Counted from the stretch's first letter, positions 1-7,328 are shown. The stretch: 13,752 nucleotides of DNA from Candidatus Fonsibacter sp. (GCA_009693745.1 SHWR01000029.1:1-13752), one strand, 5' to 3'. Made by a program: numbers and translations. Notes: a model not told the origin generated them from the sequence alone.

Positions 1-333
1 ATAGGCAAAATCATGCTGAACTTTTTTTAACATTTGTCTTATTTTCTTCTTCTTTGAGATGACGGATGCAATTTTTGTAATAGGTTCGGTTGTAAGTTTT
101 TTATCTTTTAGTTTTTGAAGGGTTAATTTCTTTAAGGCCTGTTTTAGTTTTGTATAATTAATCTTTTGATCTTTGCTTTTGTGCACTTGCAAGGCAAAGT
201 ATCTGTAAAGTTTTCCAGAATCTAAATGAAGAAGTTTATATTTTTTTGTAATTTGTTTAGCTAAGGTATTTTTACCAGAGGCAGCTGGCCCATCAATTGC
301 AATTCGTAATTTATTTACTTTTTTATTTTTCAA
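1..333 (-). CDS. cmk: Cytidylate kinase (CMP kinase), N-terminal 111 codons, truncated by window edge
   Basis: It phosphorylates CMP and dCMP with ATP in the cytoplasm (pyrimidine nucleotide salvage). The translation has the family's N-terminal signature: IAIDGPAASGKNTLA at about residues 11-25 is the P-loop, HLDSGKLYR at about 35-43 matches the usual LDTG-LYR CMP-binding segment, and ASVISKKKKIRQ...QHDFAY near the edge matches the conserved 'ASxVAxxxxVRxxLxxxQR' region. The only possible start is TTG at 333-331; an in-frame TAA lies three codons upstream and no ATG or GTG intervenes. This TTG overlaps the aroA TGA (332-330) by two bases, so translational coupling is likely. One oddity is that the P-loop residue after the catalytic Lys is Asn, where Gly is usual (GKGT). 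Gene order aroA-cmk (then usually rpsA) is common in Alphaproteobacteria. The C-terminal half is outside the window. Confidence 0.9.
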   Translation of the reverse strand, partial: MKNKKVNKLRIAIDGPAASGKNTLAKQITKKYKLLHLDSGKLYRYFALQVHKSKDQKINYTKLKQALKKLTLQKLKDKKLTTEPITKIASVISKKKKIRQMLKKVQHDFAY

Positions 334-1628
334 TTTTTTTTAAGTTTATTAATTGTTTTAGTAAAACTTGGAAAGCTAGTTTTTACATAATTAAAATCTT
401 TAATTTTAAATGATTTATTAAGAACTTGTGAAAGCACATAGAATGACATTGCAATTCGATGATCACCTTTAGCATCAATGTTAATTTTTTTACTTAATTT
501 AAAAGAATTTGTACCTATAATTTTTACAGAATTTTTTGTTGAGGTTATTTTAATACCCAATGGTTTTAGTCCATCTTCCATGGATTTAATTCGATCAGAT
601 TCTTTTACTCTAAGTTCTTCTATTCCTTTAAAGTTAGAAATTCCTTTTGCAAAACATGCGGCAATAAAAAGAATAGGGTACTCATCGATTAGGCGTGGCG
701 CCATTTTTTCAGAAACTGTTGTTGCTTTTAGATTAGAACTTTGAGCCACAATATCTCCAACTATTTCTCCACAAACAGTTTTTTTATCTTTAATTTTTAT
801 CTTAGCTTTCATTTTTTTAAGCACATCTAAAATTCCAGTTCGCGTTGGGTTTAGTAAAACATTTTTAATTATCACTTTTGAATTTTTAGAGATAAGGGAA
901 AGCACAATCATGAATGCCGCAGAGGAGATGTCACCTGGAATTGAGATATCTTTTGCATCAATTGGAGTTTTACCAAATATAGAGATGATCTTTTTATTCT
1001 TAGATTTTTTAACTTTAATATTAGCATTTAGATATTTAAGCATGATCTCAGTGTGATCACGTGTTTCAAAACGTTCTTCTAATGTTGAAATTCCTTTAGT
1101 ATTTAAAGCAGCTAAACACCAAGCTGATTTTAATTGGGCGCTTGGAACATTTAATTTTTGATCATTTTGCATTCCAACGTATGAGCCAAGAAATTTAAAT
1201 GGCATTGTATTTTTATTTTCTGGTAATGCATTCGCTCCAAATTCTCTAAGTAAATTTATCACCCTTGCCATTGGACGTTTGGATAGAGACTTATCTCCTA
1301 TAAAATTTATTGTAATTGGATAAGTTGCAAGTAGTCCCATCATAAGTCTGGCAGTGGTTCCACTATTCCCACAATTGATGGTGCCGTTATATTCTTTAAG
1401 TCCACCAACTACTAAACCATAAACGTGATAATCTTTTCCTCGTTTAAAAATATTTACACCAAATTTTCTAAGTGCATTCATTGTGCTGAACACATCAGCA
1501 GATTCCAAAAGATTTGAAACTTTTACAATGCCTGTTGCTTGCGATCCAATGATGAGTGCTCGATGTGAAATAGACTTATCGCCCGGGATTGTGACAGTTC
1601 CTACAAATTTTGGCAATTTTTTATCCAT
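330..1628 (-). CDS. aroA: 3-phosphoshikimate 1-carboxyvinyltransferase (EPSP synthase)
   Basis: It transfers the enolpyruvyl group of PEP to shikimate-3-phosphate, the sixth step of the shikimate pathway, in the cytoplasm. The 432 residues are normal length for the family. Landmarks in order: PGDKSISHR (15-23), CGNSGTTARL (86-95), SKRPMARV (116-123), PSAQLKSA (162-169), RDHTE (190-194), PGDISSAAF (231-239), DEYP with the catalytic-type Asp (315-318), EELRVKESDR (337-346) and GDHRIAMS (388-395). RPM and RVKESDR are typical of the class shared with many non-enteric bacteria. The residue aligned with E. coli Gly96 appears to be Gly90 (NSGT), so the known Ala tolerance substitution is absent. The start is the ATG at 1628, giving the usual short N-terminus before PGDKS; no strong Shine-Dalgarno is visible. 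It is the first gene of aroA-cmk and diverges from the FYDLN gene, with 92 bases between them. Confidence 0.97.
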   Translation of the reverse strand: MDKKLPKFVGTVTIPGDKSISHRALIIGSQATGIVKVSNLLESADVFSTMNALRKFGVNIFKRGKDYHVYGLVVGGLKEYNGTINCGNSGTTARLMMGLLATYPITINFIGDKSLSKRPMARVINLLREFGANALPENKNTMPFKFLGSYVGMQNDQKLNVPSAQLKSAWCLAALNTKGISTLEERFETRDHTEIMLKYLNANIKVKKSKNKKIISIFGKTPIDAKDISIPGDISSAAFMIVLSLISKNSKVIIKNVLLNPTRTGILDVLKKMKAKIKIKDKKTVCGEIVGDIVAQSSNLKATTVSEKMAPRLIDEYPILFIAACFAKGISNFKGIEELRVKESDRIKSMEDGLKPLGIKITSTKNSVKIIGTNSFKLSKKINIDAKGDHRIAMSFYVLSQVLNKSFKIKDFNYVKTSFPSFTKTINKLKKN

Positions 1629-1656
1629 TTTGCTGATCTTTTATTAAGTTGATAAT

Positions 1657-1692
1657 TCGATTAAACTTTATATACAAGCAAAAATTAATCGA
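1657..1692. repeat. 8-bp inverted repeat in the divergent aroA/FYDLN intergenic region
   Basis: TCGATTAA at 1657-1664 and its exact reverse complement TTAATCGA at 1685-1692 are separated by 20 bases in the 92-base gap between two divergent starts. The spacing suits either an operator or chance in AT-rich DNA. No convincing -35/-10 pair could be assigned in this gap for either direction. Confidence 0.3.
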
Positions 1693-1710
1693 TAAAACTT
1701 AATAATATTT

Positions 1711-1715
1711 AGAGG
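1711..1715 (+). promoter_or_regulatory. Shine-Dalgarno AGAGG supporting the TTG start of the FYDLN gene
   Basis: AGAGG lies five bases upstream of TTG at 1721. The frame is closed upstream by TAA at 1703-1705, and no ATG or GTG lies between, so the site and the frame together fix this non-standard start. Confidence 0.65.
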
Positions 1716-1720
1716 CTACA

Positions 1721-2011
1721 TTGGATAAAAAAAACTGGGGAACTAAAAGACTTTGTGAGTGTAATAAAAAGTTTTACGATTTTAATAAAAATCCAATAAT
1801 CTGTCCGTGTGGAAAAACTCAAACTTACGAAGATAAATTTGCAAAATTTGTAGCAGTAAAACCAATTGAAAAGAAAAAAGAAATTGATCCAGATGCAGTA
1901 GCCGATGGAGAAGATTTTGTAGCTAAAGAAGATCAAGCTGAAGAAATGGTAATTTCTTTAGATGATCAAAAAGAAATCGAAGAAACTTTAGAAAAAGATC
2001 AGGAAAATTAA
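1721..2011 (+). CDS. FYDLN-acid (TIGR02300) family protein with CxC pairs
   Basis: This small alphaproteobacterial protein of unknown function has 96 residues. The N-terminus carries the family signature: WGTKR (6-10), then KKFYDFNKNPI (16-26, usually KFYDLNKDPI). Two closely spaced cysteine pairs flank it, C12-E-C14 and C28-P-C30, which look like a four-Cys metal site. From about residue 52 on, the chain is low-complexity and strongly acidic, rich in Glu and Asp, as the family name implies. Many homologues lack the cysteines or have CxxC spacing, as far as I recall, so the CxC form is worth noting. Translation starts at TTG with an AGAGG site. It diverges from aroA, the common neighbour of this family in Alphaproteobacteria, and ends three bases from the rlmN stop. 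The biochemical role is unknown; binding of nucleic acid or a basic partner is only a guess. Confidence 0.88.
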   Translation: MDKKNWGTKRLCECNKKFYDFNKNPIICPCGKTQTYEDKFAKFVAVKPIEKKKEIDPDAVADGEDFVAKEDQAEEMVISLDDQKEIEETLEKDQEN

Positions 2012-2030
2012 AATTTAATTAAGTTTTTTT
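2006..2030 (+). terminator. Weak candidate terminator at the convergent FYDLN/rlmN junction
   Basis: AATTAAA (2006-2012) and TTTAATT (2014-2020) form a perfect 7-bp inverted repeat, followed by AAG and seven T (2024-2030) on the plus strand. The stem is all A-T with a one-base centre, so it would be weak as RNA. The position, at a three-base gap between convergent stops, is right for a terminator. Confidence 0.25.
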
Positions 2031-3082
2031 CTTTCACTTTCAGTTCTCAACTGACCGCAAGCACCTAAAATATCCTGTCCTCTAGATCTTCTAATGGTTG
2101 AAACATAACCCGCATCTTGAATAATTTTAGAAAAACTTTCCATATCTTCTCTTAATGTCGGCATATAATTAACTCCAGGCCATGGGTTAAATTCAATTAA
2201 ATTAACCTTACAAGGAAACTGCGCCATTATTTTGGTAAGTTGTTTTGCGCATTCTTTACTATCGTTAATACCTCTTAACATAACGTACTCAAGAGTAATC
2301 TTTTCATTAACCGTTTCCGCATAATATTTACACTGCTCAATTAAATCTTTGATCTTAAATTTTTTATTGATTGGCATAATTAATTCTCTGATTTCATCCG
2401 TCGGTGCATGCAATGATAACGCTAAATAAGTCCCAATTTCTTTTGCTGCTTGCGCAATTTTATCTGCAATTCCAGCGGTTGAGACTGTTATTTTTTTAGG
2501 ACCGTAATTAAGACCGTCCTTATCTTTTAAAATTTCAACTGCTGTCTTAACATTATCATAGTTATAAAAAGGCTCGCCCATTCCCATTAAAACAATATTG
2601 GTAATTATCTTTTGCTCTTGCCAATCATTTAATTGTTCTTTTGCAATCATGACTTGATTAACGATTTCAGAAAAATTTAAATTTTTTACAAGTCTTTGAG
2701 TTCCAGTATGACAAAATCTACAGTTTAACGTGCAGCCAACCTGCGCTGAAATACAAAGAGTTCCTCTAGTTTTTTCTGGAATAAAAACGCACTCCACTTT
2801 ATTTCCATCTAATAATTCAATTAACCACTTTATGGTTCCATCATTGGATGTTTGTGTATTTGTAATTTTAGGTTTTTCCAATGTTACTTGAGAACTTAGC
2901 TCACCCCTTAGTTCTACAGGTAAATTTATTAAATTATTAAATTCCAATAATCCTTTTTTATATACCGACTGCCAAAGTTGTTTTGCACGCATTGATGTTT
3001 TCTTTTCTTCAATTTTTAAATCTGAAGATAAAAAGTGTTTTAAATCTTGGAAGTTGAAATCGAAAAAGTTTTTTAAACTCAT
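2015..3082 (-). CDS. rlmN: Dual-specificity RNA methyltransferase RlmN (radical SAM)
   Basis: It methylates C2 of A2503 in 23S rRNA, and in E. coli A37 of some tRNAs, using radical SAM chemistry. The 355 residues are a normal length. The 4Fe-4S cluster cysteines are C117, C121 and C124 (GCTLNCRFC). C110 lies seven residues upstream, as E. coli C118 lies relative to C125, and C342 in GACGQL matches the methyl-carrying C355. GMGEP (167-171) is the SAM-binding motif. STAG (201-204), SLHAP (223-227) and FNPWPG (298-303) are conserved RlmN segments, and RRSRGQDILGACGQL near the C-terminus is diagnostic against the paralogue Cfr. It lies 43 bases downstream of the MBL-fold hydrolase on the same strand. 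The 3' end abuts the FYDLN gene, so it has no room for its own downstream terminator apart from the AT hairpin there. Confidence 0.97.
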   Translation of the reverse strand: MSLKNFFDFNFQDLKHFLSSDLKIEEKKTSMRAKQLWQSVYKKGLLEFNNLINLPVELRGELSSQVTLEKPKITNTQTSNDGTIKWLIELLDGNKVECVFIPEKTRGTLCISAQVGCTLNCRFCHTGTQRLVKNLNFSEIVNQVMIAKEQLNDWQEQKIITNIVLMGMGEPFYNYDNVKTAVEILKDKDGLNYGPKKITVSTAGIADKIAQAAKEIGTYLALSLHAPTDEIRELIMPINKKFKIKDLIEQCKYYAETVNEKITLEYVMLRGINDSKECAKQLTKIMAQFPCKVNLIEFNPWPGVNYMPTLREDMESFSKIIQDAGYVSTIRRSRGQDILGACGQLRTESERKKLN

Positions 3083-3125
3083 GGAAGTTAGTTTTACTTG
3101 AAATTTATTAAATTGCTTTGAAATT

Positions 3126-4259
3126 TTAACTTAAAATTTGCTTTAATGTTTTAGTTTCGCCGATTTTAAAAAGTATAGCGTCTTTTTCTGCATAACCGAA
3201 GTTTTTGGCATTAGCTATGAATTTAGTCGGCGGCTCAAAGGGATCTTCAAGTGACATCAAAATAGTACCCCAATGCATACCTACAACTTTTTTTGTTCTT
3301 AAATTTCTGCCAAGATCTAAAGCTTCGGTAGGGTTTGTATGTGAATATTTCATAATTTCAACCGGCTCGTATGCGCCGATATTAACAAAAGTAATATCAA
3401 TCGGTCCAAATTCCCTTCCTAATTTTTTATAAATTTCACCCGTTGCAGTATCACAGCAAAATAAAATTTTCTTTCTTTGATATTCAATTAAATAACTGCC
3501 CCACAATGTTCTATTACGATCAAATAATTCTCTCTTTGACCAGTGGATGGCAGGGAGAAAAGTTATTTTTAAATCATCAATTTGCTTTTCTTGATACCAG
3601 TCCATTTCATTTACATCTTTAAAACTATAATCTTTATAAAATTTTGAAAGTTTTAACGGACATAATACTTTTGCTTTTTTATGTGGAAAATTTTTAGTCG
3701 CTTCTGCATCTAAGTGATCGTAGTGATTGTGAGTTAGTAATAATAAATCTGTTTTTGGAAGATTTGCTAATTTAATTGCAGGATCAATATATCGTCTAGG
3801 ACCAAGTACAACTGGACCAGCATTTGCTGAAAAGAAAGGATCCGTGATTATAGTTTTTCCACCTAATCGAAATAAAAATGTAGAATGTCCAATCCAAGTA
3901 ACTGTATCTTCATTTTCTAATTCAGTTAAATTTTTAAGCACCTGGTCTCTTGGAATCACATGTCCTTGAGGAATTTTAACTTGAATTGACATTCTTTCTT
4001 TTCGAAATTTGAACCAAGGAAATTCATAATCTTCACGTTCAATACTGCCTTCAGGATTTCTAAAAGTTCCATCAGGCAAGTGATGATAAGGCCTTATAAA
4101 AGATTCATCTGTTTTAAATACTGTTTGAGAGGGCTCATCTTTCCCACTTCTATTTGTTACAGGAACCGAAGTGCAGCTTGCAAGTAACAATAATAACAAC
4201 GATAAAGATTTATCTTTTGCGATTTTAAAGAAATTTCGTTTGTTATTAAAGGCGTTCAT
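3126..4259 (-). CDS. MBL-fold metal-dependent hydrolase, NAPE-PLD/UlaG-like, putative lipoprotein
   Basis: This metallo-beta-lactamase-fold hydrolase of unknown substrate has 377 residues. Its metal motif is THNHYDHLD with H177, H179, D181 and H182. Further ligand candidates are H239 (PAIHWS), D270 (FCCDTATG) and H329 (MHWGT). TWIGHST at 121-127 and ITDPFF at 138-143 are typical of the NAPE-hydrolysing phospholipase D/UlaG branch. Residues 1-28 form a lipoprotein signal: a basic N-region, a six-Leu core and the lipobox L-A-S-C with C29 as the lipidated Cys. The enzyme is therefore predicted to sit in the cell envelope on the periplasmic side. Homologues act on N-acyl phosphatidylethanolamine or other phosphodiesters, but the substrate cannot be read from sequence. 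It is the likely first gene of a unit with rlmN, which follows after 43 bases. Confidence 0.85.
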   Translation of the reverse strand: MNAFNNKRNFFKIAKDKSLSLLLLLLASCTSVPVTNRSGKDEPSQTVFKTDESFIRPYHHLPDGTFRNPEGSIEREDYEFPWFKFRKERMSIQVKIPQGHVIPRDQVLKNLTELENEDTVTWIGHSTFLFRLGGKTIITDPFFSANAGPVVLGPRRYIDPAIKLANLPKTDLLLLTHNHYDHLDAEATKNFPHKKAKVLCPLKLSKFYKDYSFKDVNEMDWYQEKQIDDLKITFLPAIHWSKRELFDRNRTLWGSYLIEYQRKKILFCCDTATGEIYKKLGREFGPIDITFVNIGAYEPVEIMKYSHTNPTEALDLGRNLRTKKVVGMHWGTILMSLEDPFEPPTKFIANAKNFGYAEKDAILFKIGETKTLKQILS

Positions 4260-4264
4260 GAAAT

Positions 4265-4302
4265 TTAGTTTGTAAACTAATTTTATGTTATTTTGTTGTC
4301 AA
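4265..4302 (-). promoter_or_regulatory. Candidate promoter with palindromic operator for the MBL-fold hydrolase
   Basis: On the minus strand a perfect TTGACA (4302-4297) is followed after 17 bases by TAGTTT (4279-4274), a weak -10. The -10 lies inside the 16-base palindrome TTAGTTTACAAACTAA (4280-4265), made of two 7-bp arms around a two-base centre. This is the position of a repressor site that blocks RNA polymerase. The divergent ghrA-type gene starts at 4325, so the same element could affect both genes. The perfect -35 and spacing are seen directly; the regulator is unknown. Confidence 0.45.
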
Positions 4303-4324
4303 TTATATTAAATAATTATTACTA

Positions 4325-5269
4325 ATGAAATCAATCGTTCCATTCATATCAAGGCTACCAAAGCGAGACATTAATCAATGGTTAAAAGTACTCAACAAAA
4401 AGCTTCCAAGAGAAAAAGTCGTTAAATTTTCAAATATAAAAAAATCAGATTATAAAAATATAGATGTAGCTATTGTAGCAAATCCAGAACCAGCTGATGT
4501 TATAAAATTAGTAAATTTGAAATGGATTCAAAGCATTTGGGCAGGTGTGGAAAAATTAGTTGTTCGTTTCAAAGATGAGAAAGTCAAAATAGTTCGTCTA
4601 GTTGATCCTGAGATGAATCGAACGATGGCTGAGGCTGTATTGTCTTGGGTTTTGTATCTTCATCGCGATATGCCATTTTATAAAGTCTTACAAAATAAAA
4701 GAATTTGGAAAGAAGCTGACTATATAAAACCATTTGAAAAAACCATAGGTTTTATTGGTCTTGGTGAGCTTGGAAAAGCAGCTGCATTAAAATTAACTCA
4801 AAATAATTTTAATGTTTGTGGCTGGAGTGCGACAAAAAAAAATATTAGTAAAGTTAAGTCATATACTGGTCAGTTAGGTTTAAAAAAAATGTTAAAGCAG
4901 ACTGATATTTTAGTTTGTTTAATTCCTTTAACTAACAAGACTAAATATCTGCTAAATTATAAAACACTTTCTTATTTAAAAAAAGGTGCGAGCATTATCA
5001 ACTTTGCAAGAGGTGCTATTATTAATTCTAAAGATTTAGTTAAACATTTAAATTCTAGAAGAATTAAACATGCAGTTCTTGATGTTTTTGAGAGAGAACC
5101 GCTTCCTAAAGAAAGTATTTTGTGGAAAAATAAAAACATAACAATACTTCCACACATCTCTGCTCACACAGATCCAGGTACCGCATCCGATGTTGTTTCT
5201 AAAAATATTAAATTATATCGATCTAAAAATAGAATTCCAAGATCAGTTAATATAGTTAGAAGCTATTAA
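4325..5269 (+). CDS. ghrA: Glyoxylate/hydroxypyruvate reductase A-type 2-hydroxyacid dehydrogenase
   Basis: It is predicted to reduce glyoxylate or hydroxypyruvate to glycolate or glycerate with NAD(P)H in the cytoplasm. The 314 residues match the GhrA branch, which is shorter at the N-terminus than other D-2-hydroxyacid dehydrogenases. The Rossmann motif is GLGELG (145-150). The second strand ends in GWSATKK (166-172) with no acidic residue, which favours NADPH over NADH. The catalytic triad of the family is R229 (FARG), E258 (EREP) and H277 (PHISAH). The SIWAGVEKL segment (70-78) is the substrate-loop region of this family. It stands alone on the plus strand, 65 bases from the divergent hydrolase gene. 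Its TAA abuts the LOG gene stop with no gap. The substrate is inferred from the family, and other 2-ketoacids are possible. Confidence 0.85.
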   Translation: MKSIVPFISRLPKRDINQWLKVLNKKLPREKVVKFSNIKKSDYKNIDVAIVANPEPADVIKLVNLKWIQSIWAGVEKLVVRFKDEKVKIVRLVDPEMNRTMAEAVLSWVLYLHRDMPFYKVLQNKRIWKEADYIKPFEKTIGFIGLGELGKAAALKLTQNNFNVCGWSATKKNISKVKSYTGQLGLKKMLKQTDILVCLIPLTNKTKYLLNYKTLSYLKKGASIINFARGAIINSKDLVKHLNSRRIKHAVLDVFEREPLPKESILWKNKNITILPHISAHTDPGTASDVVSKNIKLYRSKNRIPRSVNIVRSY

Positions 5270-6037
5270 TTAAAATGTGGTACTTGCTGGATTATCTAAG
5301 CACTTTTCTTTTAAGACGCAGGAAATAAATTCAAAAGCCTGATCAATATGATCCGTCACTAGAAATAGATTTAAATCTCTCTTATCAATTACTTTTCTCT
5401 CTACAAAGTAATTAAAGTTAATAGCCTTATCCCAAAATTTTTTTCCAAATAAAACAATAGGCATTGGTTGTTGAATTCTGCCTGTTTGTTTTAAAGTTAA
5501 TATTTCACTAAGCTCATCTAGTGTTCCATATCCACCAGGAAACATAATGGTAGCTCTTGCTAACTGTGTTAAGAAAAATTTTCTCATGAAAAAGTAGTGA
5601 AATTGAAAACTTAACTCAGGAGTTATATATTTGTTATTTTTTTGCTCTTCGGGAAGTCTTATACCAAGACCAATACTTTTTCCCTTAGCTTCCATTGCGC
5701 CACGATTTGCACCTTCCATAATTCCAGGTCCACCTCCTGTCGCAACTACAAATCTGTTATGATCTTTTGAAAACTCTTCAGCCCACTTAGTAAATTTAAA
5801 GGCAAGGGATCTTGCTTGTTCATAATATTCTGAATTTTCAATATCAATCTCATTACTACTATAATTGTCTTCTTTAGATTTAAATCTCGCGCTACCAAAA
5901 AAGGTAATAGTGTCTATAATTTTATGAAATTCAAATATAGATTTAACTTTTTCATATTCGGCTAAGATTCTTACAGATCTCCCTTCAGGACTTTGTAAAA
6001 ACTCTTTGTCTTGGAATGCTTCTTCTGGTTTATCCAT
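5270..6037 (-). CDS. LOG family protein (TIGR00730-type Rossmann-fold nucleotide phosphoribohydrolase)
   Basis: The family cleaves the N-glycosidic bond of nucleoside 5'-monophosphates, releasing the base and ribose 5-phosphate; plant and some bacterial members produce cytokinins. The 255 residues carry both signature loops: GGGPGIMEGANRGA (101-114) and PGGYGTLDE (167-175), with R152 (MRKF) and E175 as the catalytic-type pair. FGSAR (47-51) and a longer N-terminal region place it in the larger type-II-like branch. It was once mis-annotated as lysine decarboxylase. The ATG overlaps the end of the upstream DRL gene by eight bases, implying translational coupling. It is last in the operon and ends flush against the convergent dehydrogenase. 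In this setting a role in purine nucleotide turnover is more plausible than hormone synthesis; that is inference. Confidence 0.88.
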   Translation of the reverse strand: MDKPEEAFQDKEFLQSPEGRSVRILAEYEKVKSIFEFHKIIDTITFFGSARFKSKEDNYSSNEIDIENSEYYEQARSLAFKFTKWAEEFSKDHNRFVVATGGGPGIMEGANRGAMEAKGKSIGLGIRLPEEQKNNKYITPELSFQFHYFFMRKFFLTQLARATIMFPGGYGTLDELSEILTLKQTGRIQQPMPIVLFGKKFWDKAINFNYFVERKVIDKRDLNLFLVTDHIDQAFEFISCVLKEKCLDNPASTTF

Positions 6038-7328
6038 TTTTAGTTAGATTTTTTTGATATTCTCTAGCTTTTAACACTTCTTTATTCCAATTAATCTCAA
6101 CATCTTTCATAAAAATAAAGTTGTCTTTCTTTATATTCTTTTTAGCCACTGCGCCTCCAGATAATCCCAAAGGAAGATGGTCGTCTTTAACACTTCTTTC
6201 AGCTGTAAATAATCTACCTCGAGCAGCAAATCCACCTTCGCCATCTAATACTTCGCCAATTAAAATGTCCTTTTTTGCAACAGAAATAACATCTGCATTA
6301 AAATAATTAGTTTGCCCTGTTGCACGCTTATCTATTGTAATCACATAGATGGACTGGGCAAGTTCAAGACCGATATAATGATAGGGTCTCCAGATTGCAG
6401 AATAGTTTCCAGATTTATCTGTAATCATTCCATATTCTTTAAAGCATTTTTTTGAATACTCATTTTGAGCTTTAATGACAACGTAAACTCCCCATCTTAA
6501 ATCATTTGGAATATTTTTTTTATTTTCATCAATCGATGAGATAACTTCAACTTGTCCCTCAAAATCTAAAACACCCCCTTCAGACTTTGGAATAAGTGTA
6601 TTTGCAATATCATAAACACCAACTGCTGGATAAGTTAAACCATTCTTTGGACATTTGAGACCCGATGCATTTGCAACAGCTGCCATTTCAATTGAAGATT
6701 TGTCTCCTGTTGTAAATGAATTAAACATTTTAGGATTCATTCCAGATTTTTTTGCCTGTTCATCTGTCATTCCGTAATTTTTCCAAACAGTATCAGGCGT
6801 CGAGTATTCAAAACTTGGATGATATTTTGTACCTTTACCGGCTCCTACTACTAAAAAACCATTAAGCTTAGCCCATTCAATTTGTTCCATGATAAGTGCA
6901 GGCTGATCACCGTAAGCCATACTGTAAATTACATTATTTTTTTTTGCAAGATCAGATAAATATTTTCCACACAGAACATCAGCTTCAACGTTCACCATAA
7001 TAATATTTTTTTTATTATTTATAACTTTAACAGCATGTTCGGTTCCAATAATAGGATCACCCGTGGCTTCAATAAAAATATCAATATCTTTTTTTAATGC
7101 TTCCTCCAAAGAATTAGTAAATTGTATTTGATCAATTATTTTTTGACTAAGACCACTATTTTTGCAATTTAATTTTGCTTTCTCAATATTAATATCAACA
7201 ATCGCTGCAATTTTTATTTTTTGTAGTTGATTGTATTGAGATAAGAACATGGAGATAAATTTTCCACATCCGATAAAACAAATAGAAATATCTTTATTTA
7301 GACTTTGAAGCTTAGAATATAAATACAT
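6030..7328 (-). CDS. DRL/COG4091-type NAD(P)-dependent oxidoreductase with C-terminal SAF domain
   Basis: This is a homoserine-dehydrogenase-like oxidoreductase of 432 residues. An N-terminal Rossmann domain has FIGCGKF (18-24) and a strand-2 end VDIN (44-47) whose Asp hints at NAD(H). The middle part carries EATGDP (87-92), VNVEAD (112-117), YGDQPAL (139-145) and GKGTKYHPSFEYSTPDTVW (164-182). A SAF-like domain (about 345-410) includes DGEGGFAARGRL and GLSGGAVAKKNIKK. This architecture is that of the DXR-like (DRL) protein of Brucella, which replaces IspC in the MEP isoprenoid pathway. COG4091 is functionally mixed and most members are uncharacterised, so the substrate here is open. It starts nine bases after the zeta-inhibitor stop, with its AUG inside an 11-bp hairpin, and overlaps the LOG gene by eight bases. 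Such proteins are sometimes labelled 'FlgA' because of SAF. Confidence 0.8.
   Translation of the reverse strand: MYLYSKLQSLNKDISICFIGCGKFISMFLSQYNQLQKIKIAAIVDINIEKAKLNCKNSGLSQKIIDQIQFTNSLEEALKKDIDIFIEATGDPIIGTEHAVKVINNKKNIIMVNVEADVLCGKYLSDLAKKNNVIYSMAYGDQPALIMEQIEWAKLNGFLVVGAGKGTKYHPSFEYSTPDTVWKNYGMTDEQAKKSGMNPKMFNSFTTGDKSSIEMAAVANASGLKCPKNGLTYPAVGVYDIANTLIPKSEGGVLDFEGQVEVISSIDENKKNIPNDLRWGVYVVIKAQNEYSKKCFKEYGMITDKSGNYSAIWRPYHYIGLELAQSIYVITIDKRATGQTNYFNADVISVAKKDILIGEVLDGEGGFAARGRLFTAERSVKDDHLPLGLSGGAVAKKNIKKDNFIFMKDVEINWNKEVLKAREYQKNLTKNG

Noticed and set aside
478..744. Plus-strand open frame of 88 codons inside aroA
   Set aside because: It is a shadow of the highly conserved C-terminal half of EPSP synthase on the other strand.
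1709..1936. Minus-strand open frame opposite the FYDLN gene
   Set aside because: It has no recognisable motif, is Phe/Ile-rich as expected of antisense to Lys-rich coding, and the plus-strand protein matches a known family with a Shine-Dalgarno site.
6030..7328. Annotation of the SAF-domain protein as flagellar FlgA or as true homoserine dehydrogenase
   Set aside because: SAF alone causes the FlgA label, there are no flagellar neighbours, and the catalytic region matches the DRL/COG4091 type rather than Hom with its ACT domain.
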